From positions 806,001-870,000 of the forward strand of contig NZ_AP027080.1 in NCBI RefSeq assembly GCF_030295405.1: DNA of 64,000 nt, in the 5' to 3' direction. The notes below the pieces were generated by a model. The model saw nothing but the letters and a program-made list of their open reading frames with translations, did not search any database and was not told the origin of the DNA. This DNA is from Mesoterricola silvestris. GTDB lineage: Bacteria; Acidobacteriota; Holophagae; Holophagales; Holophagaceae. Positions 1 through 10,564 of the stretch are shown here, in pieces. Position numbers and translations under genes: made by a program. Numbering within the stretch: position 1 is the first letter of the stretch; every line of letters begins with the position of its first letter.

Positions 1-51
1 TCATTAGGCGGCCGCGGCATGAAAACGCTGGCGGGCATCGGGGTGGAATAA
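1..51 (+). CDS. possible 3' end of a gene entering from the left
   Basis: The first 51 bases are open in the frame starting at base 1 and end in TAA, encoding a tail that finishes in GMKTLAGIGVE. It lies only 10 bases before the next start, as in an operon. The fragment is too short to identify, and the ATG at 19 could equally be chance. Confidence 0.25.
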   Translation, partial: SLGGRGMKTLAGIGVE

Positions 52-61
52 ATCATTTCTC

Positions 62-685
62 GTGGGTGGCAAAGTGAAACCCCTCAAGGTATTTAGCGGA
101 TTCTTCCTGTCGGCCGTGGTCATGGCTGGAACGGTCAAGGGGATGCGTCCCCGCCTCTACTTTGGGCATGACCCTCTGGGTGCGGTTCGTATTGTCGAAG
201 GGAAAATCATTGTCGATGCCAAAGCTGGGAAGGCCTTGGATTCCAGGCTTCAAGGAAACCTGAGATTCAAGGTCGTGGACGGCCCCGCGACAGCCTTCGT
301 CACCTCCAACGACGAAACCGCAAGCGTGGAATGGATGAGGAAGAACGACCAGAGGAACCGGCTCTCCATCAAAAAAGGTGATTTGTACCTGGATGGGGGT
401 GCCATTGACCTGGGCGGGGCGGAGGTGACTCAGCTTTTCGAAGCCTTGCCTTGGGATGGAGGCATCCTCTGCATCGGGAGGGTTTATTCCAAGGACGTGA
501 AGGAGAGGACGCGCACGGCCAGGGACCTGCTCCAGATTTCCCCTGAGGAAATTGAACCCTACTGCGTGATCTGGATCGATCCTGCCACCCACCGAGGAAG
601 CAACCGCTGGCTGTATGGGAAGGTCAGGAGGCCTTTGCTGGTATTTCCCTTGCCCGGGCGCTCGACCACTCCTCCGGTCCACTGA
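62..685 (+). CDS. secreted protein of unknown function
   Basis: A 207-residue protein beginning with GTG; a second GTG at 74 would give a cleaner signal peptide (Lys-Pro-Leu-Lys followed by the hydrophobic stretch VFSGFFLSAVVMAG), so export is likely. The mature part is mixed alpha/beta with many charged residues and no motif I recognise. It converges with kdpD across a 26-bp gap. An overlapping minus-strand frame of similar length exists, but this strand gives a signal peptide and normal composition, so I chose it. Function unknown. Confidence 0.6.
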   Translation: MGGKVKPLKVFSGFFLSAVVMAGTVKGMRPRLYFGHDPLGAVRIVEGKIIVDAKAGKALDSRLQGNLRFKVVDGPATAFVTSNDETASVEWMRKNDQRNRLSIKKGDLYLDGGAIDLGGAEVTQLFEALPWDGGILCIGRVYSKDVKERTRTARDLLQISPEEIEPYCVIWIDPATHRGSNRWLYGKVRRPLLVFPLPGRSTTPPVH

Positions 686-711
686 TCAGGGGCCTGACCT
701 CCGCCGAGCCG

Positions 712-3411
712 CTATTCCTCCACCGGCATCACCGGCGGCTTCGCTTCCAGGGGGAGGCTGATGCGGAAGCTCGCGCCGCCCTGGGGGCGGTTGCTGGCCT
801 GGATCTTTCCGCCGTGGGCGTCCATGACGCCCTTGCAGATGGCCAGGCCCAGGCCGGCGCCCAGGCGGGATTCGCCTTGCTGGAAGCGCACGAGCTTTTC
901 GAAGATCCGCTCCTCCTGGTCCTCCGGGATGCCGGGGCCGTGGTCGGAGACGCAGAGGGTGAGCGCCCGCTCGGTGGCCCAGGCCTTGATCTCGATGGGC
1001 TGGTCGGGGGGGGAGTAGCGGTGGGCGTTTTCCAGGAGGTTGATGAGCACCTGCTCCAGGAGCACGGGGTCGGCCTGGGCCCGGGGAAGGTTGGGGGGGA
1101 GGTCCAGGGTCACGGCGCGGTCGGGCATGAGGGGCTTGAGGCGGGCCAGGGCGCTCTGCACCAGGTCCGGGAGGGCCAGCCATTCCTTCTTGAGCTCCAC
1201 GCCCGATTCCAGGCGGGTGGCGTCCAGGAGGTTGGTCACGAGGCGGCTCAGCTGGTGGCCCTCGTCGTGGATGACGCCGGCGAGCTGGTGCCGGGCCTCG
1301 GGGGTCAGGGTCGCGTCGTTCTCCAGGAGGGCGCGGGCGGCGGAGGTGATGCCGGCCAGGGGCATGCTCAGGTCGTGGGACACGGAGGACAGGAGGGCGC
1401 TGCGCACCTGCTCCCGGTCCATGCGCCGCTGGGTGTCCAGGTTCTTCTCGGAGAGGATGGTGCGCTCCAGGGCCAGGGCGGTGTGGTTGGCGAAGGCCTC
1501 CATGAGGTGGCGCTGGTCGGGCTCCATGCTCTCCAGGCTGGAGGCGTCCAGGGGCTGGATGCCCAGGACGCCGATGAGGCCGTGGGAGCCCTTGAGGGGC
1601 AGGTACAGGGCGTGGGCCCCGGGCAGGGTGTCGGTGCCCAGGCCCGCGGCCTCGTGGTGGTCGTAGACCCACTGGGCCACGCCCAGCTCGTCCTCGCCCA
1701 TGGGCGGGGCCTTGGCGTCCCCGTGGGCCACGAGCCGGCCCCCGGGGCCCGGCAGGGAGATGGAGATGCTGCTCTGGAAGTGGTCGGCGAGGATGCGGAT
1801 GGAGACGTCCATCATGGCCTGGGAGCCGAAGGTGCGCGTCAGTTCGCGGCTCAGGCGGAACAGGGCCCTCAGGCGCTGCTCGCGGGTGCGGGCCAGGCGC
1901 ATCTGGGCCCGGATGCGCTCCGTGAGGTTGCCGATGACGGCCCCCGCCAGGAGCATCACGGCGAAGGTGGCGATGTGCTTGAGGTCGCCCACCACGAAGG
2001 AGCGCACCGGGGGCACGAAGAAGAAGTCCAGGGACAGGACGCTGAGCCCCGCCGCCGCCAGGGACGGCAGCCGCCCGAAGCGCGTGGCCACCAGGAGGAT
2101 GCCCAGCATGTAGATCATGACGTGGTCCGCCAGCTCGAAGCGGCGGCCCACCAGGAGGCAGATGCCGGTCATGACGGCCACCGTGACGGCGCCCCAGACG
2201 AAGTGGGCCGGGGCCAGCCCCGTGCCGGAGGAGGCGCGGCCGCGCCGGCTCTTGGGGGCGGCGGGGGTCTCGCCGGGGATGACGTGGATCTCGATGGTGC
2301 TGGTGAGCCGCACCAGGTCGTCCACCAGGGAATTGGACATGAAGGCCGGAAGGCGCGACCGGGTGGGCTTGCCCAGGATGATGCGGGTGACGTTGTGGGC
2401 CAGGGCGAAGGCCAGGATGTCCTCGCCGGTGGAGAGGTCCCCCTGGATCACCTCGGTCTCGGCCCCGAGGCGCTCGGCGAGGCGCAGGTTGTCCTCGAGG
2501 TGGGCCCGCTCCTCGTCGGAGTAGCGGATGTGCTTGCCGGTCTCCACGTACACGGCGATCCAGGGCGCGCCCATGGATTCGGCCATGCGCCGCCCGGCCC
2601 GGATCAGGCTCGCGGAGCGGGGCTTGGAATTGATGCACACGAGGATGCGCTCGCCGGCGGCCCAGGTCTTGCCCTTGAGGCCCTGGGTCTCCATGTAGCG
2701 GCGCATGTCGGCGTCCACGTGCTGGGCGGTGCGGCGCAGGGCCAGTTCGCGCAGCGCCAGGAGGTTGCCCTTGCGGAAGAAACGCTCCGAGGCGTACTGG
2801 GCCTGGTCGGGCACGTAGACCTTGCCCTCCTTCAGGCGCTCCAGCAGCTCCTCGGTGGGGATGTCCACCAGCTCGATCTGATCGGCGCGGTTGAGGATCG
2901 TGTCGGGGATGCTCTCCCGGACGATGACCCCGGTGATCTGGGCCACGGTGTCCTTGAGGCTCTCCAGGTGCTGGACGTTGACGGTGGAGTACACGTCGAT
3001 GCCCGCCTCCAGCAGATCGAACACGTCCTGCCAGCGCTTGACGTGGAGGGAGCCCTGCACGTTGGTGTGGGCCAGCTCGTCCATGAGGATCAGGGCGGGG
3101 CGCCGGCGCAGGGCCGCGGCCACGTCGAACTCCTCCAACTGCACCCCGCGGTAGGGGAGCTGCTTCTTGGGCAGGAATTCCAGGCCCGCGGTGAGGGCCA
3201 TGGTCTCGGCGCGGCCGTGGGTCTCCACGACGCCGGCCACCACGTCGACCCCCTCCAGCATCCGCAGCTGGGCGTCCTGGAGCATGGCGAAGGTCTTGCC
3301 CACGCCGGGGGCCATGCCGAAGAAGATCTTCAGCCGGGCCCGGGTCGTGCGGGCCTCCTCTTCTTGCACGGACTTCAAAAGGTCGTCGGGATCGGGTCGA
3401 TTGGGTTCCAC
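712..3411 (-). CDS. kdpD: KdpD-family sensor histidine kinase
   Basis: An 899-residue membrane histidine kinase of the KdpD type, which senses potassium limitation and normally phosphorylates KdpE to turn on the KdpFABC pump. Order of parts: KdpD N-terminal domain with Walker A GMAPGVGKT (residues 32-40) and the DELAHTN motif; a Usp-like domain around 255-380; four membrane helices around 405-500; a GAF-like domain; then HisKA (SSVSHDLSMPL) and the ATPase boxes NLLENAHRYS, DHGPGIPED and GLGLAICKG. It is full length. No kdpFABC or kdpE flanks it: it lies 12 bp downstream of thiC and faces a convergent gene, so its partner must be elsewhere. Confidence 0.93.
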   Translation of the reverse strand: MEPNRPDPDDLLKSVQEEEARTTRARLKIFFGMAPGVGKTFAMLQDAQLRMLEGVDVVAGVVETHGRAETMALTAGLEFLPKKQLPYRGVQLEEFDVAAALRRRPALILMDELAHTNVQGSLHVKRWQDVFDLLEAGIDVYSTVNVQHLESLKDTVAQITGVIVRESIPDTILNRADQIELVDIPTEELLERLKEGKVYVPDQAQYASERFFRKGNLLALRELALRRTAQHVDADMRRYMETQGLKGKTWAAGERILVCINSKPRSASLIRAGRRMAESMGAPWIAVYVETGKHIRYSDEERAHLEDNLRLAERLGAETEVIQGDLSTGEDILAFALAHNVTRIILGKPTRSRLPAFMSNSLVDDLVRLTSTIEIHVIPGETPAAPKSRRGRASSGTGLAPAHFVWGAVTVAVMTGICLLVGRRFELADHVMIYMLGILLVATRFGRLPSLAAAGLSVLSLDFFFVPPVRSFVVGDLKHIATFAVMLLAGAVIGNLTERIRAQMRLARTREQRLRALFRLSRELTRTFGSQAMMDVSIRILADHFQSSISISLPGPGGRLVAHGDAKAPPMGEDELGVAQWVYDHHEAAGLGTDTLPGAHALYLPLKGSHGLIGVLGIQPLDASSLESMEPDQRHLMEAFANHTALALERTILSEKNLDTQRRMDREQVRSALLSSVSHDLSMPLAGITSAARALLENDATLTPEARHQLAGVIHDEGHQLSRLVTNLLDATRLESGVELKKEWLALPDLVQSALARLKPLMPDRAVTLDLPPNLPRAQADPVLLEQVLINLLENAHRYSPPDQPIEIKAWATERALTLCVSDHGPGIPEDQEERIFEKLVRFQQGESRLGAGLGLAICKGVMDAHGGKIQASNRPQGGASFRISLPLEAKPPVMPVEE

Positions 3412-3423
3412 CCGGAAAGATTA

Positions 3424-5286
<1,863 letters not shown>

Positions 5287-5399
5287 CTAGGGGAGTGTAG
5301 CGCGCCGGGAAGGAAAATTTGCGGCCGGGATTCCATCGCTGGTTACAGTGGTGGACGATATCCTAGTGCGTCAATACAGTTCATAGGAATGGGGCATAC

Positions 5400-5921
5400 A
5401 TGACAGATCCCAACGCGTCCAGCCAACCCCGGACCCCGGCCATCCCCGACCAGCTCATCCAGATCGCCCATGAGCAGGAGGGCGGCGCGGAGCGCGTGAT
5501 CTCCCAGATGGAGGTGGTGCAGAACAGCTTCGAGGAGATCCAGGTGCTGGCCAAGGACTGCCAGGAGATCCTCACCCGGCTGGTGCCCCCCTCCGCCGAC
5601 CTCACCAACCTCATCGAGAAGATGGAAGCGATCGCCATCCACGCCGACAACGGCACCTACAACATCCAGGGCGTCTACGACCTCTTCCAGTACCAGGACA
5701 TCGTCCGCCAGAAGCTGGAGAAGGTGGGCCACCGCCTCATCGACGTCTCCGAGTACATCCTGAAGAACCTCCAGCCCATGGCCGCGGAGACCATCTTCTC
5801 GGCCTCCGCGGGGCGGGACATCCTGGACCGGCAGGCCCAGGAGGCCGATATCGTCAAGCCCGAGGCGGATGCCATCATCGCCGAGTTCTTCTCAAAATTG
5901 AGGGCCAACAAGCCGGGGTGA
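5400..5921 (+). CDS. CheZ-like chemotaxis phosphatase (putative)
   Basis: A 173-residue, Gln/Glu-rich, largely helical cytoplasmic protein. The segment LFQYQDIVRQKLEKVGHRL resembles the active-site helix of CheZ (DFQDLTGQ), where an Asp and a Gln four residues later act on CheY-phosphate; the D-I-V-R-Q spacing here is the same. The long helices before it fit the CheZ four-helix bundle and the charged C-terminal tail could bind CheY. No chemotaxis genes are adjacent. It could instead be another helical-bundle regulator, since only the short motif supports the call. Confidence 0.5.
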   Translation: MTDPNASSQPRTPAIPDQLIQIAHEQEGGAERVISQMEVVQNSFEEIQVLAKDCQEILTRLVPPSADLTNLIEKMEAIAIHADNGTYNIQGVYDLFQYQDIVRQKLEKVGHRLIDVSEYILKNLQPMAAETIFSASAGRDILDRQAQEADIVKPEADAIIAEFFSKLRANKPG

Positions 5922-5978
5922 TTTCCCGGCGGCCCCCTCCTGGGTTATCTTGTAGGGGACGGCCCCGGAGTCAGGCGA

Positions 5979-6341
5979 ATGGTTCGATCCCGAAAAATGA
6001 TGGTGCTCTTCCTCGGCTGTTTCCTCCTGGGTGCCCAGCCCGCTCCGCCGGATCCCGTCCTGAAGGCCCGCGCCGAGCGCGCCCAGGCCCAGGGCATCGG
6101 GGAGGGGGACCTGCCGCCGGTGCCCCGGGGCATCGTGGAACCGCCCCCCCTCCCTCCGCCCGAAACCCATCTCAAGGACACCCGGGGCGTCAAGGCCGCC
6201 AAGATCCGGCGCGCGTCGCGAACCGCCAAGGGCGGCAAGTCCGCCAAGTCGGCCAAGTCCGCCAAGTCCCCCAAGTCCGCCAAGACGAAGAAACTTCCGG
6301 CCAAGGGTGGCCGCAAATCGAGCAAGAGGGTGAAGGGTTGA
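5979..6341 (+). CDS. small exported protein with Pro-rich middle and Lys/Ser/Ala-rich tail
   Basis: A 120-residue protein with a signal peptide (MVRSRKMMVLFLGCFLLGAQ), then a proline-rich stretch (PPPLPPPE) and a strongly basic tail built on repeated AKS units. The tail resembles histone H1-like low-complexity tails, but the leader predicts export, so binding to acidic envelope polymers is a possible role (inference). Its stop codon overlaps the TTG start of pfkA, which implies translational coupling. No family recognised. Confidence 0.6.
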   Translation: MVRSRKMMVLFLGCFLLGAQPAPPDPVLKARAERAQAQGIGEGDLPPVPRGIVEPPPLPPPETHLKDTRGVKAAKIRRASRTAKGGKSAKSAKSAKSPKSAKTKKLPAKGGRKSSKRVKG

Positions 6342-7306
6342 AAATAGCCGTACTTACTTCCGGTGGGGACGCACCCGGCATGAATGCCGCCATCCGAGCA
6401 GCCGTTCGAACGGCCGACTCCCTGAACATCAGCGTCTACGGCGTGTGGCGGGGCTTCCAGGGGCTCGTGGAGCAGGACTGGCGCCCCCTCACCTCCCGGA
6501 ACTGCGCCAATATCCTCCAGCGGGGCGGCACCATCCTCAACACGGCCCGGTGCGAGGCCTGGCATCTCCCGGCCGTGCGCGCCAAGGCGGCCCAGGACCT
6601 GCGGGACGCGGGCGTGGACGCCCTGGTGGTCATCGGCGGCGACGGCAGCTTCACCGGCGCCGAGCTCCTGAACCGGGAGCACGGGATTTCCTGCGCGGGC
6701 ATCCCGGGCACCATCGACAACGACCTGCCCGGCACGGACCGGACCCTGGGCTTCGACACGGCGCTGAACACCGCGGTCCAGGCCATCGACCGCATCCGCG
6801 ACACCGCCAGCGCCCACGAGCGAATCTTCCTGGTGGAGGTCATGGGCCGCAGTTCGGGCATGATCGCCGTGAACACCGCCATCGCCTGCGGCGCCGAGGC
6901 GGTCCTCTATCCCGAATCGGAAGCCCAGGGCTACGACGCCCTGGTCACCCAGCTCAAGGCCGGGTGGCAGCGCGGGAAGCGCTCCAGCATCGTGGTGGTG
7001 GCCGAGGGGGATTCCACGGGCGGCGCCTACAAGATCAGCGAGCGCCTCCAGTCCGAGTACAACCTCGACCTGCGGGTCGTGGTGCTCGGTCACATCCAGC
7101 GGGGCGGGAGCCCCACGGCCCTGGACCGCATCTGGGGCAGCATGTGGGGGGCCGAGGCCGTGAAACGCCTCGCGGCGGGAGAGACTTCCTTCTATCTTGG
7201 TTCGCAGCACGGGGAGCTGGTCACCAACCCCTTCTCCCGCATCCGCGATCCCAAGCCCAATCCCCCCAAGGAACTGGCCGCGCTCGCGGGCATCCTGGCC
7301 CGGTAG
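6338..7306 (+). CDS. pfkA: ATP-dependent 6-phosphofructokinase
   Basis: A 322-residue phosphofructokinase that phosphorylates fructose 6-phosphate in glycolysis. The reading frame is open further upstream, but the family N-terminus (KIAVLTSGGDAPGMNAAIR) begins at the TTG at 6338, which overlaps the previous stop (TTGA) and follows an AGAGGG ribosome site. Seen: nucleotide motif GGDGSFTGA, catalytic PGTIDNDLPGTD, and substrate segment VVEVMGRSSG-like (VEVMGRSSGM). The Gly after GGD marks the ATP-type enzyme; PPi-dependent forms have Asp there. The length is standard. Confidence 0.95.
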   Translation: MKIAVLTSGGDAPGMNAAIRAAVRTADSLNISVYGVWRGFQGLVEQDWRPLTSRNCANILQRGGTILNTARCEAWHLPAVRAKAAQDLRDAGVDALVVIGGDGSFTGAELLNREHGISCAGIPGTIDNDLPGTDRTLGFDTALNTAVQAIDRIRDTASAHERIFLVEVMGRSSGMIAVNTAIACGAEAVLYPESEAQGYDALVTQLKAGWQRGKRSSIVVVAEGDSTGGAYKISERLQSEYNLDLRVVVLGHIQRGGSPTALDRIWGSMWGAEAVKRLAAGETSFYLGSQHGELVTNPFSRIRDPKPNPPKELAALAGILAR

Positions 7307-7329
7307 GGTCCCATCCAGAGGTACTTTCC

Positions 7330-8400
7330 ATGACAAAGCCAAAGATCGGCCCGCGCAAGGTCGCGGTCATCATGGCCGGCGGCCGCGGTACGCGCTTCTG
7401 GCCCCGGTCCCGGGGCGCCCGCCCCAAGCAGTTCCTGGCCATGGTGGGGGAGGAGACCCTCCTCAACGCCACCGTGAGCCGGCTGAGCCCGTCCTTCCTG
7501 CCCGGGGACATCTACATCGTCACCACCGAGGAACTGGCCGCCGAGACCCGGCGCATGCTGCCCCAGCTCCCCCCGGGCAACGTCCTGGTGGAGCCCGAGG
7601 GCCGCAACACCGCCCCCTGCCTCGCGCTGGCCCTGGCCGTCATCGAGAGCCGCACCCCCGACGGCGTCATGGTGGTCCTTTCCGCCGATTCCTGGATCGG
7701 GGACAAGGACAAGTTCCTGGAGGACATCGACACCGCCGTGCACCACGCCGCCGGCAAGCGCGACCTGGTGGTCTTCGGCATCCGCCCCACCTACCCGGAA
7801 ACCGGCTACGGCTACATCGAGACCGAAGGCAAGGGTAAGGTCCTGGGCGCCTCCGCCTTCCGGGAGAAGCCGACCTACGACAAGGCCGTGGAGTACCTGG
7901 AATCCGGCCGCCACTTCTGGAACGCGGGCATGTTCGTGTGGACCCTCCAGGACCTGCGCGCCGAACTCACCCGCCACTGCCCCGAGATCCTGGCGCCCCT
8001 CGACGAGTGGATGGCCGCCGGCGCCGATCCCGCCAGGCTGGCCCAGGCCTACGGCCGGCTCCCCAAGCTCTCCATCGACTACGCCCTCATGGAGAAATCG
8101 GACCGCGTGGCCGTGGTCCCGGCCCATTTCCGCTGGTCCGACGTGGGCTCCTGGCCCGCCGTGGTGGAATTCCACGAGAGCGACGCCGCCGGCAACGTCG
8201 TCCAGGGCGATGTCATCCTGCTGGAATCCAACAACTGCGCCGTCTTCGGCGGCAAACGCCTCATCGCGGGCTCCGGCCTGGAGGACCTGATCGTCGTGGA
8301 CGAACCCGACGCCCTCCTCCTCTGCCGCAAGGACCGCGCCCAGGACGTCAAGACCATCGTCGAGCGCCTTTCCGCCATGGGCCGCACCGACCTCCTCTAG
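7330..8400 (+). CDS. manC: mannose-1-phosphate guanylyltransferase
   Basis: A 356-residue nucleotidyltransferase making GDP-mannose from mannose-1-phosphate and GTP, for surface polysaccharides and glycans. The pyrophosphorylase signature MAGGRGTRFWPRSR near the N-terminus, the PKQF motif, EPEGRNTAP, the metal/sugar block FREKP and the FWNAGMFVW segment are all present. It ends where the nucleotidyltransferase core ends and lacks the isomerase cupin found fused in many ManC/AlgA proteins; that domain follows as a separate gene 10 bp downstream. It starts 23 bp after pfkA and is probably cotranscribed with it. Confidence 0.93.
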   Translation: MTKPKIGPRKVAVIMAGGRGTRFWPRSRGARPKQFLAMVGEETLLNATVSRLSPSFLPGDIYIVTTEELAAETRRMLPQLPPGNVLVEPEGRNTAPCLALALAVIESRTPDGVMVVLSADSWIGDKDKFLEDIDTAVHHAAGKRDLVVFGIRPTYPETGYGYIETEGKGKVLGASAFREKPTYDKAVEYLESGRHFWNAGMFVWTLQDLRAELTRHCPEILAPLDEWMAAGADPARLAQAYGRLPKLSIDYALMEKSDRVAVVPAHFRWSDVGSWPAVVEFHESDAAGNVVQGDVILLESNNCAVFGGKRLIAGSGLEDLIVVDEPDALLLCRKDRAQDVKTIVERLSAMGRTDLL

Positions 8401-8410
8401 GGAACCCCAG

Positions 8411-8773
8411 ATGACCCAGAAACCCGCCACCCTCCACGTCGACAAACCCTGGGGCAGCTTCGACCAGTTCGTCCTGAACCAGCCCTGCACCGTCAAGATC
8501 CTCACCTGCAGCCCCGGCGCCAAGCTGAGCCTCCAGCGCCACCGCCACCGCAACGAACTGTGGGTGGCCCTGGACGCCGGCGTCGTCGTGGAACTGGACG
8601 GCAAGGTCCTCACCCCCGACAAGGGCGCCCAGATCTGGCTCCCCGCCGGCAGCGTCCACCGCCTCAGCTGCGAAGCCTCCCGCACCAGCCCCGTGCGGGT
8701 CATGGAGATCAGCCTCGGCACCTTCGACGAGGACGACATCGAGCGCCTGGAAGACGTGTACGGCCGGAACTGA
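8411..8773 (+). CDS. cupin, mannose-6-phosphate isomerase type II-like
   Basis: A 120-residue single cupin matching the C-terminal isomerase domain of bifunctional ManC/AlgA. Seen: DKPWGSFDQF at the N-terminus, metal-binding LQRHRHRNELWVAL, the IWLPAGSVHRL second cupin motif and the closing EDDIERLEDVYGR. It would interconvert fructose 6-phosphate and mannose 6-phosphate, directly linking pfkA substrate to ManC product. Ten base pairs separate it from manC, so the bifunctional enzyme is split into two adjacent genes here. Confidence 0.85.
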   Translation: MTQKPATLHVDKPWGSFDQFVLNQPCTVKILTCSPGAKLSLQRHRHRNELWVALDAGVVVELDGKVLTPDKGAQIWLPAGSVHRLSCEASRTSPVRVMEISLGTFDEDDIERLEDVYGRN

Positions 8774-8905
8774 CCCGGCCCGAAGGGCAGGGTGGTGCCC
8801 ACCCCCGGAAAGGCGTATGCTGGACCCGAGGTGTTCCTCCAGGACCGGCTTGCCGCTCCTGGACCCAAGGAACTGCACGCCACCTATTGTCCCTTCAATC
8901 TCACC

Positions 8906-8926
8906 AGTCCCCCACGATCGGGGACT
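8906..8926. terminator. hairpin after the manC-cupin operon
   Basis: AGTCCCC (8906-8912) pairs with GGGGACT (8920-8926) around a 7-base loop. It lies 130 bp after the cupin stop and has no T-run, so it may be only an RNA hairpin. Confidence 0.4.
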
Positions 8927-8974
8927 CCCGCAAGACACTTCCCACCTAATCAACCCCGCCAAAACTTCCCACAC

Positions 8975-9000
8975 GAAACGCCCCCGCCTCGGGGCGTTTC
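8975..9000. terminator. strong hairpin, likely bidirectional terminator
   Basis: A perfect 10-bp stem, GAAACGCCCC (8975-8984) and GGGGCGTTTC (8991-9000), with loop CGCCTC. Reading rightward the stem ends in GTTTC and an AT-rich run follows. It marks the boundary between the core genes and the integrase region. The rest of 8774-9153 has no gene I can support. Confidence 0.65.
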
Positions 9001-9065
9001 ACTGTATTTGGAAAGAATTTAAGGAATAGGATCGCATTGAAAACAGTGGATTTATTGTTTGAATT

Positions 9066-9100
9066 GTCTAGACAAGTCTATGGCTGTCTACTGGAATCTA
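9066..9100. repeat. four TCTA repeats at exact 10-bp spacing before the integrase
   Basis: TCTA occurs at 9067, 9077, 9087 and 9097, each exactly 10 bp after the last and preceded by G, G, G and A. The first lies in the 12-bp palindrome TTGTCTAGACAA (9064-9075). One helical turn of spacing places all copies on the same DNA face, as in arm-type integrase, excisionase or cooperative repressor sites. It lies about 55 bp before the integrase start. Confidence 0.6.
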
Positions 9101-9153
9101 GGACGGTTTTTGAGGAAATTTTGAGGACGTTTTTGCTGGGGCGTTTCCTTTGA

Positions 9154-10470
9154 ATGTGGCATCATGCCCGCATGGCACGCACCAAAGGTGATTCCGACCT
9201 GATGACCAGAACCTCCCGCGCCAAGCTTCCGAAACGGAAGGCGCCCTACTGGATGTCCATGGAGAAGGGGCGCCGGCTGGGTTACTACAAGGGCTCGAAG
9301 GGTGGCAACTGGCTGGCCTGGTTCTACGACTCGACTGCCGAACCTCCGACCCTTCAGAAGGCCCTGGGGGCTGCAGACGACAATTCCGATGCTGACGGCA
9401 AGATGGTGCTCTCCTTCTCCCAGGCACAGGAGGCGGCACGGGAGTGGTTCAAGGAGGCCTACCACGAGGCCACTGGGGATCGGGTGACAACCGGCCCTTA
9501 CACGGTGAGGGAAGCGATCCAGGCCTACGTCGAGGATAGGAAGAAAAACAAAGCGAAGACCGCCAATCGGATGGATGGCGACCTGCAGCGTCACGTCATC
9601 CCAATCCTCGGTGACGTGGAACTCGCCAAGCTGACCCGGAAACGATTGGAGGATTGGAAAGCCACTGTTGCTGCCTCGCCCACGCACCGCGCCGGGGTTG
9701 AAGGGAAGTCCCCTGAGACTGAGGACGAAATTCGTGCCCGCCAGGAGACCACCAACCGGGTTTGGAAGAATTTCAAAGCTGCCCTGAATCTCGCTCATCG
9801 GGATAAGCGGATTTCGACGGATGCCGGTTGGCGGGACGTGATGCCATACCAGGGTACAAAGGTGGCTCGCCTGCGGTTTCTCTCCATCAAGGAACAGCAG
9901 CGGTTGGTGAATGCGGCGGCCTCCAATGACTTCCGTCGTCTGGTCCAGGCCGGCTTGTTCACCGGCGCCCGCGAAGGCGAGATTGCCCGCCTTCAGGCCA
10001 AGGACTTTGACGGTGTGCGCCGAACCATCTTCATCGAGCGGAGTAAGAGCGGCAAGTCCCGGTACGTCGATGTCTCTCCGGAGGCTGGGAATTTCTTCCA
10101 GGAATGCACCGCAGGGCTGGCTCCGGCTGGCAGAATTTTCCCGCGAACCTCGTACGACCGGAAGGAGAAGGCCCCATCAGGAGAATGGAGCCGGTCTGAA
10201 ATCTCCCGGATGATGAAGGCTGTATGCGAAGCTGCAAAACTGGAACCGCTCGTTTTCCATGAACTGCGGCACACTTGCGCCTCGACCTGGATTAATGCCG
10301 GAATGAGTCTCTTTCATGTTGCCCAGCAACTCGGTCACCGAGATACCAGGATGGTTGAAGATTACTACGGCCACTTGTGTCAGACGGCAAAAGCTGAGGC
10401 TATGGATCGTTTGGCCCCGGTTCTGGGAATTTACACCCCGGAAGGTAATACGGCACCTGAAGTTCAGTGA
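9154..10470 (+). CDS. tyrosine recombinase (phage/island integrase)
   Basis: A site-specific integrase of up to 438 residues; an ATG at 9172 (MARTKGDSD) is an alternative start and neither has a good ribosome site. The N-terminal arm-binding part precedes a SAM-like core-binding domain around residues 110-215. The catalytic set is complete: Arg in TGAREGEI, Lys in RSKSGKSR, HELRH, the LGHRD His and nucleophile Tyr in VEDYYGH. The phased repeats upstream and a tRNA-like half downstream suggest it moved an island or prophage into a tRNA gene. Only two doubtful genes follow before core-like DNA, so most of the element may be lost. Confidence 0.9.
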   Translation: MWHHARMARTKGDSDLMTRTSRAKLPKRKAPYWMSMEKGRRLGYYKGSKGGNWLAWFYDSTAEPPTLQKALGAADDNSDADGKMVLSFSQAQEAAREWFKEAYHEATGDRVTTGPYTVREAIQAYVEDRKKNKAKTANRMDGDLQRHVIPILGDVELAKLTRKRLEDWKATVAASPTHRAGVEGKSPETEDEIRARQETTNRVWKNFKAALNLAHRDKRISTDAGWRDVMPYQGTKVARLRFLSIKEQQRLVNAAASNDFRRLVQAGLFTGAREGEIARLQAKDFDGVRRTIFIERSKSGKSRYVDVSPEAGNFFQECTAGLAPAGRIFPRTSYDRKEKAPSGEWSRSEISRMMKAVCEAAKLEPLVFHELRHTCASTWINAGMSLFHVAQQLGHRDTRMVEDYYGHLCQTAKAEAMDRLAPVLGIYTPEGNTAPEVQ

Positions 10471-10517
10471 CGGGACCCACGTGACCCATGAGACGCTGCT
10501 GCTACGGGGGTATGCAA

Positions 10518-10564
10518 AAGCCCTCTCACGGCTTTATCTGGGGGTTCGAATCCCCTTCGGGATG
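10518..10564 (+). other. 3' half of a tRNA-Glu(CTC)-like sequence, probable att site
   Basis: An anticodon stem AAGCC/GGCTT (10518-10522, 10530-10534) encloses the 7-base loop CTCTCAC with anticodon CTC. After a 5-base variable loop there is a T-arm with loop TTCGAAT (10545-10551), then TCGGGAT and G. This matches positions 27-73 of a glutamate tRNA. No complementary 5' acceptor strand (ATCCCGA) or full D-arm lies upstream, so it is not an intact tRNA. Its place just after the integrase fits an attachment-site remnant. Confidence 0.6.

Noticed and set aside
10496-10564. A complete tRNA-Glu gene
   Set aside because: No 5' strand pairs with the acceptor 3' strand TCGGGAT, and the D-arm is at best three base pairs; only the 3' half is tRNA-like.
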